From: Allolobophora icterica
Lineage: Eukaryota; Annelida; Clitellata; Crassiclitellata; Lumbricidae
Length of the DNA: 64,000 bases
NCBI GenBank assembly: GCA_963556255.1
Contig: OY744616.1
Span: 11,293,927-11,357,926, forward strand
Direction: 5' to 3'
Shown here: positions 38,208 through 48,834 of the stretch, piece by piece
Layout of the letters: every line of letters starts with the position of its first letter
How positions within the stretch are numbered: position 1 is the first letter of the stretch
Notes under the pieces: generated by a model
Database searches by the model: none
The model's input: the letters and a program-made list of their open reading frames with translations, nothing else
What the model was told of the DNA's origin: nothing
Translations under genes and position numbers: made by a program

Positions 38208-38690
38208 GCTACTATAAGAGAGGGGCAGAGAAAGTGGATTGGGCACATATACTGCAGGGGATTCTCTCTGAGAACTGTCATTTTATTTATTTATTTCGGA
38301 TATTTCTGTAACGCCTCTCGAAGTCTACTACTACTCAGAGGCGCTCCCGACTACAGCATTTGATACTGTGCCGGAATTTTCACGCCGAAGCGCCACGAGC
38401 AATTGCGAGTGAAGGACTTGCCCAAGGTCCGTACGCAGCGGCTAGAGTGGGATTCGAACCTGCAACCCTCCGGTCACAAGGCGCCGAAGTTACCACTGAG
38501 CCACCACGCCCCAATATTCTAAGAGAATGAGAGGAAGACCCATAGACGGAAAAATGGTGGACTGGATGATGGTGGATGGTTACAGTGGGAAGATCGAGGA
38601 AGTCTAGCGGGCAACGAGAGGAGTGGCGCCATTTGGACGCTTGAACCTGCCCAAGGGCAGAACACTGGAAGAAGACGAATTAAAGCATAG
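38208..38690 (+). mobile_element. LINE 3' end interrupted by a SINE
   Basis: The stretch 38208-38280 reads KWIGHI-like and then CTGAGAACTGTCA. After the SINE at 38281-38512 the LINE resumes at about 38513 with GAGAGGAAGACCCATAGACG and ends GCCCAAGGGCAGAACACTGG, AAGAAGACGAATTAAAG. The 30640-30800 fragment is a second copy of the end. Confidence 0.6.
38281..38512 (-). repeat. tRNA-derived SINE, family S1 (young copy, nested in LINE)
   Basis: Same structure as 28110-28360, differing at only about ten positions over the body. The tail is AAATAAATAAA. Confidence 0.87.
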
Positions 38691-39032
38691 TCAGTAGCGG
38701 TACTAGCCTAATAGCAATTGTTACACTGATTGTAATGCAAATAGCAGATAAAAGTCTGTTAGCATGATTTTAATTACATGTTTATTGCTATCCTTTAAAG
38801 TTAGAAATTAAAACGAATAGCAAGTGTATACAATGTGCAGAACGGATTACATAATTTTATTGAATATTGAAGTTCACACCATTCCACTGGTTTGGATGCA
38901 TATTAATTCTGTTTTTAAAATGTCCAGATAAGTTTAAAAGACGAAAGCTATGGATACGACTTCATTTAACAAATTTGTCTTTATGTATTTCGACTAATTC
39001 AGTTTAAGTCTCAAATTATCTGAGCCGTCGAT

Positions 39033-39312
39033 TCTGTGTAGGCTAACGGTCGTCTGTGTAGGCTAACGGTTGTCTGTGTAGGCTAACGGTTGTCTGTGTA
39101 GGCTAACGGTTGTCTGTGTAGGCTAACGGTTGTCTGTGTAGGCTAACCGTTGTCTGTGTAGGCTAACGGTTGTCTGTGTAGGCTAACGGTTGTCTGTGTA
39201 GGCTAACCGTTGTCTGTGTAGGCTAACGGTTGTCTGTGTAGGATAACGGTTGTCTGTGTAGGCTAACCGTTGTCTGTGTAGGCTAACGGTTGTCTGTGTA
39301 GGCTATAGCGGT
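39033..39312. repeat. 20-bp minisatellite with a 3-unit higher-order pattern
   Basis: About 14 copies of GGTTGTCTGTGTAGGCTAAC. A G-to-C variant (AACCGTT) occurs in units 6, 9 and 12, which suggests amplification of a 60-bp trimer. Confidence 0.93.
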
Positions 39313-40844
39313 TGTCTTTGTCCAGAATAACCGGAAAAATTTGACTGCAGTTTATCGTTCGATAAATTTCATAAATTCAACTCGTTAAATTCAGCCGGAT
39401 CCCGCCGGATCTGAGATCCAGTCCCTCTGATTTGAGACCATGCAGTTACCTGGCCTATAGCCTATAATGAGATCCGCCACCTAAAAGAGAAGACCCATCA
39501 CCTAACTGTTTTTGTTTACGTCGACATGTTTCACACATTTTATGTTCGTTTAAACAGCGAATAGTGAATATCAACAATAGATCACGCAGGTTTTAGAACT
39601 GGAGAGCCGCCACCTCTGATGAACAATTAGAGTTCCGTCGAAGGGTTAATTAATTCTTTCTTCCTGCGTATGCGCCCCAACTGATTGTTAAATTTCGAAC
39701 GGTGGCAGTTGTCTTGTTCGTATACAGTCACAAAGTTGATCTTCGTCTTGCGGTCCTCTTTTCTCTAACTTCCAAGTTAATTCCGACATCACTGGCTGAC
39801 TTCGATCATTTGATTCATCGATGGTATCTTGTCTCTTTTCGAAAGTTTCATCTTGAACCAGTTGCACAGGTTGGTCGATGTCATTTGCTTCGTATACCTA
39901 GATAAACATACGTATAAGAAACAGAAGACTTATTCTCACAGATATTTAAACGACACCCAACGTTGCATACTTTATTCCCTGCCAGCATGTTCATTAAAAT
40001 TTGAAGGGATTCGTATAGGTCCTTAATCAGTGTTTAATCTAGTCCCCCTCTTCTGAGGGAGGAAACAAGGTTTGTCGGGGGACCAACAACGGCGACCTTT
40101 TGTGAAATTTCATCTGCACGTGTTTCATCCAACGTCGGTTTTTGGGAATTTCATCTTTAAAAAAGTTTATGACCTTTTTTAGTCATTCATCCCACTTTCT
40201 TCACTTTTAAAACTGTTACGACCTATTTTACTCATTTGCTCGTCTCTGGGGAGCGCAACATGTCTCGATCCTGGGGGGGGGGGAGAATTTCCAAAGGTTT
40301 CTGCATTAGAATATTGCTGGCCTCTGGAAATCCCCCCCCCCCAAAAGGTGTCTAGATTAAACACTGGTCCTTAATGGACCCACATAGAGTGAGCAGGGCT
40401 ATAAACGGCCACCGTCAGATGCCACAATGGCCGTGGCCTGCAAGCGGTATAGGCCTATGCCTTTTGTTTGCAGTGGGCAGGCTTAATTACAACGTAGGCC
40501 CTACAAATCCAACTGGGGCTTTATCCTATACAGCGCCATGGTTAATTGGGTGAATAGATTTAAAACCTAGATTAGAAAAGGTTATAGAGTCCCACTATAA
40601 TCCATCCAATCCTTCGCCTTCCAAGTTACATTTCTCGTCCTCAACGAAACCAGCCTTACGCCACAATATGCTACTATGATTATCAGTTTTTATCACCACA
40701 CATGCTGATTTATGTATATGAGCGTTCTGACTAATTCATTGCTGTCTGCTAGCTGTTTTCATTAAATTCTTCTAAAAATGTAGAAGCGAGCATCTGCAAT
40801 CTGATAAACTCCGATGGATGGTCTCATCTTGACTGTCTAGTATA

Positions 40845-40949
40845 CGCTATAGTGGAAAACCTTCTGACTTTACGTAGTGCTCGTGAATAAGTTGGTGCCC
40901 TGCGCTTAGTTTTCAAGTGGCGCGTTAGAATGCTGGAGTTTACGATTAC
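40845..40949 (+). repeat. SINE family S6 fragment
   Basis: GTGCTCGTGAATAAGTTGGT, TTTTCAAGTGGCGCGTTAGA and the TTTACGATTAC tail match 41578-41655 and the complement of 62683-62760. The copy ends exactly at the donor site of the candidate exon 40950-41039. Confidence 0.65.
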
Positions 40950-41039
40950 CTGTTCTGACGCGCTAGCGGCCGGCGAAACAGTAACCAGCCAACCGAGACA
41001 CAAGACACAGCACAGCTGAAGCGTAACTGGTACCGTCAT
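40950..41039 (-). CDS. Candidate first exon of a secreted protein (partial)
   Basis: On the minus strand an ATG at 41039 opens a 30-codon exon that reads like a classical signal peptide: MTVPVTLQLCCVLCLGWLVT, then a polar VSPAASASEQ with an Ala-x-Ala-type cleavage context. It ends in CAG|GTAATC (phase 0). TATAAAAG sits 55-62 bases upstream of the ATG. I found no downstream exon with a recognisable domain, so the product is unknown. Caution: the intron side of the donor coincides with the tail of a SINE, which may have created the GT site. Confidence 0.35.
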
Positions 41040-41093
41040 CCTTCACCGTCTGAATTCAGGCGCAGTATCTTAGACGAACAACACAAGAACCAG

Positions 41094-41101
41094 CTTTTAT
41101 A
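41094..41101 (-). promoter_or_regulatory. Possible TATA box
   Basis: TATAAAAG on the minus strand, 55 bases before the ATG at 41039, a spacing that leaves room for a short 5' UTR. The motif is short and could be chance. Confidence 0.35.
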
Positions 41102-41469
41102 AGATTATCTGAAGGCAAGAACGACCAATCGCAAATGTGCACGTAGCTATATATATTTATGCATGCACGTAACCCTATGCGCATGATTAATAAGCACCAC
41201 TAAATAATTATACGCTATCAGTTGTGATGTGTTTGCCTTTCTGACGGTCTCGATAATAAACATTTTGGATTATGGCATTGTTGTGGCATTGTTGTGGCAT
41301 CAATTGTTATTTGTCAAATAAGCGCGATCGGCGATCTAATGCATGCCATGGTGAGCCAGCTGGATTGGTAACCCAAAGGTTGCTAGTTCCAAATAAATCC
41401 CGTCATGGTAAAAATTATGTGTTGGGAATAGCCTACTGTTTTATTTGCGCTATAGGCCTACCTAGGCCT

Positions 41470-41668
41470 ACATGAACTGTTTAGAGCGCTCGTCCCATGC
41501 ACTTCTGCGCGTAAGGTTGCCAGTTCGCATACTGATGGTGAATTTGAATCTCTGGCTAGCACGGTCCTTAAATGGCTTAGCGCTCGTGAATAGGCTGTGC
41601 CCTGTGCTTGGCCTTCGAGTGGCGCTTTAGAAGTTTGGAGATCACGATTACGATAGCACGCCCGCATT
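41470..41668 (+). repeat. SINE family S6
   Basis: A head-like segment (CGTCCCATGCACTTCTGCGC, AGGTTGCCAGTTCGCA) is followed by TTAGCGCTCGTGAATAGGCT, CTTCGAGTGGCGCTTTAGAA and ATTACGATAGC. Confidence 0.6.
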
Positions 41669-42900
41669 AAAACGGGCAGCGATAGGCCTAGTGATGGATC
41701 TCACCCGATCAATTCATTGAAAAGTGAACAGGGTCGAGACCATACGGTCGTTATGGAAAAACGCATTTACATTTGCAATGGATTGCACTGTTGGTGAGAA
41801 GACCAGACGGCTAGGGAGGAGACTGACAACCGCAGTGGTGGCGCCAGGATTTCAGGTTTGGAGGGGCTGGAGCCGTATACGCTGAATATTTAATCGCAAG
41901 TGAGCGCGAACATTTTTTAAAATCTCTTTTGTCACAACCGGTCCTCATATGGGGACCCCACTGCACAACATTATCCTATAGTTGTTTCAGAGTCTGGGAG
42001 TCTGGGGCTGGGGCTGTAGTGACAAGTTAAGCCCGAATGTAAAGCTTCAAATTCTAAATGCCAATAAATATTATGGCAAATCTGTATCTGTCACTACTAC
42101 AACTGAGCACAAAGTTGTTGTCTGCTTTTGTTAGATTGTAAAGTAAATCCTTTGTAAAGCTGTGAAAATGGACTAGAAAACAACATGAAAACCTGAAACT
42201 AATACTTGAAAATGTCCTAAAAATAAATATTTTCCGAAAAACGTTCAGCTTAAGGGTCTTCTCCCCGACCCCTAACCGGGGGTTGCCTCTCAACCCCGCT
42301 CGTCACGTGGCCTCTGCTGAATCCCGGGTCCGCCCTTCTGGCTACAGACAGACAAACCGAGAGACAGACATACAGACAGGCAGAGAGACAGACAGACAGA
42401 TGTTTATGCATAAGTACGTATCTATATATGATTGGCCGTTCTTCACATAACTTTAAATTTTGATCTTGAACTGACTAAGAGTAAATGTATATTTTGACGT
42501 TTCTTTAAATACAAAACTAAATGCTTCCTGGGGGATCATTAGTTTCAGACCAACCGATAAGTTGATAACGTCTAGTAATCTTCAAAAACAACAACATTGT
42601 ACACCTGCATGGCGGACAGGCCACAAGGCATATAGAATGAAATTATTCATTAGTTTATTTAAGTAATAAGTAGGCCTACACAAGTTGTTTAAGAATTGCA
42701 TAATACGAGATTGATTGATGCTTGATTGAATGATTGTTTCGTTCGCTTCAGATTGTTTCAGATATTTTCCTTATTTATATAATAGACCAAAGCAGGTCGT
42801 TTTCGTATAAGAAATTCTCACTATAGGCTAGAGCTGATCTTGTTCTAATTCTTCTAACAATGGCATTGGCGTGGAGTGATAGTATACAGCACGTAACTTC

Positions 42901-42949
42901 GCTAACCACTTCACTATCGAGCATCCCGCTCGATAGTGAAATGGTTAGC
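42901..42949. repeat. 22-bp hairpin at a SINE head
   Basis: GCTAACCACTTCACTATCGAGC and its complement (21 of 22 match) flank a 5-base loop. The right arm is the A-box region of the S4 SINE that follows. Confidence 0.75.
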
Positions 42950-43228
42950 TAACTTGTAAGCGTGCTGTACTGTCAATCGAGAGATCCGGAGTTGAAATCT
43001 CCGCCAGAGAAATTTGGTTCCAGATTTCTGCTCCACCTGCTTCTCTAGCCAACTCAGCTATAATGAGTACACTGATCTACACTGTCGGTGGGAAGAAAAG
43101 ACGGCGGGGGAGAGGACTGGCCACCCGCCCTCATATGCTGACGCTAAGAAAATGAAGTGGCTAAGACTTCGATCATAACCTTGGCTCAGTTGTCTGCCTC
43201 ACGGCTAGCTTAAAGAACTGCTCTTCTT
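42925..43228 (+). repeat. tRNA-derived SINE, family S4 (plus-strand copy)
   Basis: GGTTAGCTAACTTGTAAGCG, then a B-box-like GGAGTTGAAATCTCCG, GCCAACTCAGCTATAATGAG, CTAAGAAAATGAAGTGGC and the tail CTGCTCTTCTTCTCC. Confidence 0.72.
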
Positions 43229-43377
43229 CTCCTTATATTAATTATTCAGACAGCTGATCAAAGAGACTCCTATTCGGCGCCTCAGACGGGAGACTTTATT
43301 CTATAGTTCTGAGTTGGAACCAAGTTGGCTGTATACTTGTGGCCTTGCTTGTATATTATACTGCCGTCGCAGTCATG

Positions 43378-43575
43378 GGCGGCGATCCCGGAGGGTCGAG
43401 GGGGACAAGACCCCCATCTTTAACAGTGGGGGACACACCATACATTTGTCCCCCAAATTTTGAAGAATGCACCCAAAAAAGGTTCAAACAAATTTTCGCG
43501 CGAAAAATTTGTTGACCCTTTTTTGAGCAGATCACTTCAAAAGTGTCCCTTCTCCTGTCAAACAAGATCGCCGCC
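43378..43575. mobile_element. MITE with GGCGGCGATC termini (198 bp)
   Basis: Inverted ends GGCGGCGATC / GATCGCCGCC. The interior GGGGACAAGACCCCCATCTT, CGCGAAAAATTTGTTGACCC and CACTTCAAAAGTGTCCC matches 7085-7288 in the same orientation. Confidence 0.72.
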
Positions 43576-43751
43576 AGTGGTCGCAGTGGGTATCGCAGCT
43601 TTTCAGAAGATGCTAAGAAGGATGAGCTATTCAAGCTCTGTTACTTTATGTTATACGTATATCCATTTAGTGCACGGCAAATGCAGAGGATTTTGCACGC
43701 GTCATACAAGGTATATGAATGGGTTTAATTGCTGAATATCCTTTTATGTAA

Positions 43752-44580
43752 GATACAGTGGTGGCGATCTTGCCTGAGAGGTGGGGGGACAAAGTCGGCC
43801 ACGATCTCGTCGACGACCGGTTTTGGAAAATCTTGTCAAAAAAAAAAATTTCTGCCACTTCATCTCCGAAAAATTTCGCTTTCATCTCCGAAAAAGTTGA
43901 TGACCTTTTTTTAGTCCTTCATCTCTTTTTACAACTTTTCTTACACTATCCTCTCTTTTTTTCTCCAGTCTCCAGAGCAGGGATGGGAGACAGGATCGAT
44001 AGCCAATTAGTCAAATGGATAGAGCCAGGGGCGTAACTTTGGTCTAAAAAGTGGGGGTACCAATTTCTTACATACACGAAGCAAGGCTGAATCTGCGATC
44101 TCTGGGAAGGCACGATAACAAAATATTGATTGGCATTGTTCAAAAAGTGTGGTGTACTGTACCCCCTAGTCCAAAAGGTGGGAGGGGGTAGCCGGGGAAT
44201 GTGTCCCCCCAGGGCCTACTATCCCCCCCCTGTAAGCTGGAAGCAATCCCCCCTTACTGTAAACCCTCCCCTTTTTCTGCCTCCCTTCCTCCACTACACC
44301 CCCTCCCATTCCCAACCCAATCCACTCCCCTCTCCCTTTACCCCTCCTGTACATTCCCCTCCCCTTGAAGTGGGGGTCCGGGGGTCCTCCCCCGGAAAAA
44401 TTTTGGATTTCTACATTGCCGTAGGTGAGTTTTAGCGCATTTTTGGAGCAAGAAAACTGGGTTTGAAAGACTATACATTTTAGTTCAACTGAACTGTTGA
44501 ATTAATTTCTGCAGGGTCCCCCACCCCACTGTCAAAGGTGGGTCTTAATAATTGTCCCCCTCGGCCCCCGGGATCGCCGC
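43752..44580. mobile_element. Larger relative of the GGCGGCGATC MITE, with a hAT-like end inside
   Basis: It starts GGTGGCGATCTTGCC (43752) and ends GGGATCGCCGCC (44580). GGGGGGACAAAGT near the left and GTCCCCC-rich text near the right resemble the short copies. At 44027 the sequence CAGGGGCGTAACTTTGG looks like a hAT left end nested inside. Boundaries are tentative. Confidence 0.4.
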
Positions 44581-45363
44581 CAATAGGCAAAGGTCTTTAA
44601 AAATCTGCCATTACATATCGGCTCAGATGGGGTTTATATATTGTCTGGTACGTGATTCTGCAGACGTGGCATTTACTGTGATTTACAGCCAAGGTCTGGC
44701 TTCGGTAACCCTGAACTCGATTTAAGGCGACGTTTTGAGACAATAGCCGGCAAGGGACTTTAGGTCAGCTTAGGCTGAAATACAATGGCACACTGGCAGG
44801 CTGAGACACGTGCGTGAACGATACCCGGAAAGACAGATGTACAGACATACAGACAGACCATACAGTCAGATGCTAAAGCAATGTCTGCATAATTGCAGAT
44901 ATATAAGGCTCGCGGCAGTTGTCTGCTATCAGCCCACTAGCTGTGATCTGCGCCTACTGTCGACAATTACCCCTTTTGTCTCTTTATTTGAAAGTCCACA
45001 ATAACATTACGATAGCAGGCCACGTTAGCCCTGCCCCGTTACTACCAGACACTCGACACCAACCATCTTTAGCCTCTGCTCTAGGGCGGATGCATTTCAC
45101 GAACGCGTCCTGCAGGAAATGAGATAATAGTCCCCAGAGTCGAAAGATCGTCGACCGACTAATTGAAAGGCTCTTTTCACTCGCATGTACAACACTTGCA
45201 ACAGTCGCCATCAAGAGAACAACGCGTTGTCCGCGTTGCAACTCTGACATCAGTCTGTTTCCTCGCCAAAGCCCGGAACACCAACAACATAGCTTTAAAG
45301 TAGCATGTATCTGCGCTGCTGAAAACCGAGACGAGCGATCACTAGGTAGAACTGCTATTCAGG

Positions 45364-47062
45364 ATGGAGCCTATGACGTCATCGATGAAGTTTCGAATCG
45401 CGTTTGCGATCATCGGAATTTTCGTCGGATTGTCGATAGGTGTCTGTTTTGGCTTCGTCTATGGGAACATCGACACAGCTGTTTGGGGACTCATGTCAGG
45501 TGGGCAATCAGTCAATCAATTAATAAATCAATCGATTGATCAGTCGGTGAATCAATCAAGCATCACTGTCAGATCAATTTATCAATTCGAAGCTGTACAA
45601 TTGCCAAACTCCTGTGTTACGCTTCACCTACGAAAGTATATTATATATCTGCGTTTAATACTTATCTGTACTTCTGTAGGCTATCTAACAATCATGTAGG
45701 CCCTAAATGTAAATCTCCGAAATTTCTCAGCGCCACACAAAAGCCACGCAAGGGAGACCAGCTTATACAGCGGCGCTATACCAAATCACGTCCGCAATTA
45801 CAGCCTTGTCCGTTCCTGTGCCAGCTTAGAGTCCTGAGAGATCAAGCCGAGGAAGTCATATGTGACAGTATGATCAGAAGGCGTACAGATCCATCCATCC
45901 ATCCATCCATCCATCCATCCATCCATCCATCCATCCAATCCAAACAACCATCCATCCAATCATCTATTCGTCCATCCATCCAACCATCCATCCATCCCAA
46001 CATCCATCCATCCTACCGACCAGCCATCCAACCATCCATCCAAACAACCATCCATCAATTCATCCAACCATCCATTCATCTGTAGGTCGTAATTAAGTGC
46101 GCATGGCGCCATACAAATGCATGACTAAATTAAACGTGTATTGTTTCGTTGTCGTAGGGTTGTTTGCCGGTGTAACGTTGTTCATGCACATAAAGCAAGC
46201 GAAGGATCAGTGGAACACACAGTCGACCGTCCTTCGATGTCTCATGTACCTCGGATGTCTCGGTCAACTGGCGTCCGTCGTCGCCGCTCTTGTATATCTC
46301 GTCATTGCCATCGTCGAAAAACAGGGTCAGTTCAAACACATGATAGGATATCGTAATCTATTCTACACAGGCTTATACATATCCTATCCAGGTTCCTCCT
46401 CTTCCATATACTTCTCTCGCCGCTTCCACTCTAAACACCATAGCGGTCTGTCTGTCTGCCTTTTAAAATCTTGACCTGGAAACGATTTTGACCCCACCTG
46501 CATTCGTCTATCTCGTTTATGGATGTACAATCCCTGCGCTCGCTTCTGGAATCAACCACTAGGCCTATAAGGCATTTAATTCTTTGTCTAAACTATTTCT
46601 CCGATCAAGTCAACTCTGGTCTCGCAGCACTGCAAGCTGTGGAGATATGCAGATGCCGCGCTAACGCACTTCAACTCAAGCTCATCGTGCCTTCTCGGGT
46701 ATTGGCCAACATTATCAAACTGTCTTAAAACGCATTTGTTTAGATCAGTTAAATAGCCACATGCAGCGCTTTTGTGAGGTAATGAAAAGGCGCTATATTA
46801 AGTACCTTGATACTTACATACAGGCTGATACAGCTGTACATACATTAAAATGACTGCAGTGTCGTCACTCCCTAATAACCGCTTTGTGTGTTGTTTCTGT
46901 TTAGCGCTGACTCCATACGGAAGAGGCTACTACCTGAGCTGTGTCTGGACTCTCATGACCTGGAAATGGGCTTTCATCCTGTTCTACTGCGCACGCAGCT
47001 ATAGACGACTGTACGAAGAACGCCATCGGACAAATCCCGACGTTGGCTACCAGAAGATCTGA
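45364..47062 (+). CDS. SLC48A1: Heme transporter HRG1 / SLC48A1, three exons
   Basis: HRG1 is a small four-helix protein that exports heme from endolysosomes into the cytosol. Exons are 45364-45499, 46158-46325 and 46905-47062 (TGA 47060-47062); all joins are phase 1 with GT/AG sites, giving 153 residues against about 146 in vertebrates. Helix 1 is in [20 protein letters not shown]; helix 2 includes [19 protein letters not shown], whose His matches the heme-ligand His of the family; helix 3 is [17 protein letters not shown]; helix 4 is [20 protein letters not shown], followed by the aromatic/basic ARSYRR tail comparable to the family's C-terminal heme-binding motif. Intron 1 contains a CATC tetranucleotide array. 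Confidence 0.93.
45888..46083. repeat. (CATC)n repeat in SLC48A1 intron 1
   Basis: CATCCATC units with CAACCATCCATCCAAACAAC variants. The Pro/Ser/His/Ile-rich open frame is an artefact. Confidence 0.93.
46390..46840 (+). mobile_element. Degraded LINE 3' region in SLC48A1 intron 2
   Basis: CTTAAAACGCATTTGTTTAG can be read as LKTHLF, the usual last residues of CR1/L2-type ORF2, and is followed by a short 3' UTR with AAAAGGCGCTATATTAAGTA. Frames upstream are broken. It shares blocks with 6740-6930. Confidence 0.5.
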
Positions 47063-47244
47063 AGAACTAAACAGCAAGGGCCATCCATTTAGCATGCACG
47101 CATAGAGGGGGATAATCCATATGCATATGCTTGCGTATGGGGTGTACTGATAATGTACGCACGCATACGGAACGGCGAGGGGTGGGGGAGAGGGAGTAAA
47201 CCTATAATTTGTCTATATTGGCCCTCAAATGGACCCCTTCCTTC

Positions 47245-47373
47245 CACTGGCGTAAACTTGTCCAAAATATTGGGGGGCATTTGGTTATGCCTTCTACGCT
47301 TGTTGCATTGGGTGTAGTCCATCTGAATTATTGGGGGCACGTGCCCCGGCTGCCCCCAGAGTCTACGCCTATG
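47245..47373. mobile_element. hAT-type MITE (129 bp), deletion copy of the 24121 family
   Basis: It starts CACTGGCGTAAACTTGTCC and ends GCCCCCAGAGTCTACGCC plus TATG, as at 24121-24830. Flanks CTTCCTTC and CCTCCCTC agree at 6 of 8 positions, consistent with an aged 8-bp duplication. Confidence 0.75.
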
Positions 47374-48834
47374 CCTCCCTCCCCTCATTGTGGACGTCAT
47401 TTATGGATGACCCCTTACCTCGCTATCCCATGGATTCGGGGGGGGGCAGAAGGTGCGTCAAGACTACGTACGCAGGTGGGAGTGTAAAAAACTACACGTG
47501 CGTACAGGAGGCAAGTCAATTTTTCTGGATTGCGTTCATACTAAATGGATGCCCCTCCAACAACCCCATAGCAGCAATTGTCTTTTGAAATAAATCCTAC
47601 GAAAAATGAGACATCTGCACTAAAAACTTTACAAAATGAATGCATGACTTGCTCACTGCATCAGTGATAGGAAGAGTTGACTCCTTCACTGTGGTTTCAG
47701 GTGGCAAAAAGTATGAAATTTTCAGCAGATCTCAGTCTGTCGTTATTACATTGTATATGAATTTCATGTAAAAGAAATCACTCAATCTAGTTTGCCTCTG
47801 ATCAACATAAATAGAATACATAGTTACACATATGAAATGGCCAGATATGTATATACATTTATATAAGCGATACATACATGTACATACATAATTATATATT
47901 TATACAATACACGTATACTAACACATTAACTAATAAATATAAATGGCATAACAATTCTGATTATTATCAATGAACAAAAGAACAATCCAAACACATAACT
48001 TGGTCAAGATATTCTGACCTTCATGCCACCAATCAACTTTGGTTTGGAATTCATTGGTTGGGTAGGGCCTACAAGCACACCGCTGATGACCTGCCTAGTT
48101 GTCAGTGCACAGCTTTGCTTTCTGATTAAATCTTTTAAAATTACATTTAATATCATACAGGTTAGCACAGAGCTCTGATTACTTGAGTGGCATTTTATAA
48201 ATTTCGTAAATAAATTTAAAAAAACAACAGGTGAACTTCTGACTGCTGTTAATGTAATGGCAAAACCAATAACTCGAGAATCTTTTTGCCAAATTATGAA
48301 CAACTGTACAGAGCGATTTAAACACTCAGAAGACTGAATTTTAACTCAGTTATACATGTAATACTTATCATTTTTATCATCTAATTATCCTGATTATATT
48401 TAACATGCTTGTAATGTATCGTCTTTGCCAACATAGCAAACAACTTCCATAGCATCATTTGATTATATATACTATTACTAACAGCAGTAAACACGTGATA
48501 TAAGAGATATCTGCACAGACTGGTTTCAGGTTTCTGCGATTTTAAGATAATTTTCATAAAATTTTCATAATATAATTTTTTTCACTTGAAACCAGTCTGT
48601 AAATTCATTGATCAAAAGCTAGGACATTTACAGCGAAACCCGAACACCTTATAGAGAACATCTACTCTGAAGACATAAGATGTTTGCAAAGGATTGTTTT
48701 TAATTTGTTTCGACTAGACCCATACTTAATCATTGATCAATAGGGTTAGCAGTCCCTTATCCTGTTCTTTTACTCTATCTACAATAGGTACCATCAATCT
48801 ACACCTCTATTTTATCAATATTTTTCTCTAAAAA
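47374..48834. other. Intergenic stretch with no recognised gene
   Basis: AT-rich sequence between SLC48A1 and the convergent FMC1. Part of it may be the 3' UTR of either gene. No domain-bearing open frame was seen. Confidence 0.4.

Noticed and set aside
44984..45250. 88-codon minus-strand frame (MSELQRGQRVVLLMATVASV...) head to head with SLC48A1
   Set aside because: The start looks mildly signal-like, but there is no domain, no splice structure and no second line of evidence. It overlaps the likely SLC48A1 promoter and 5' UTR.
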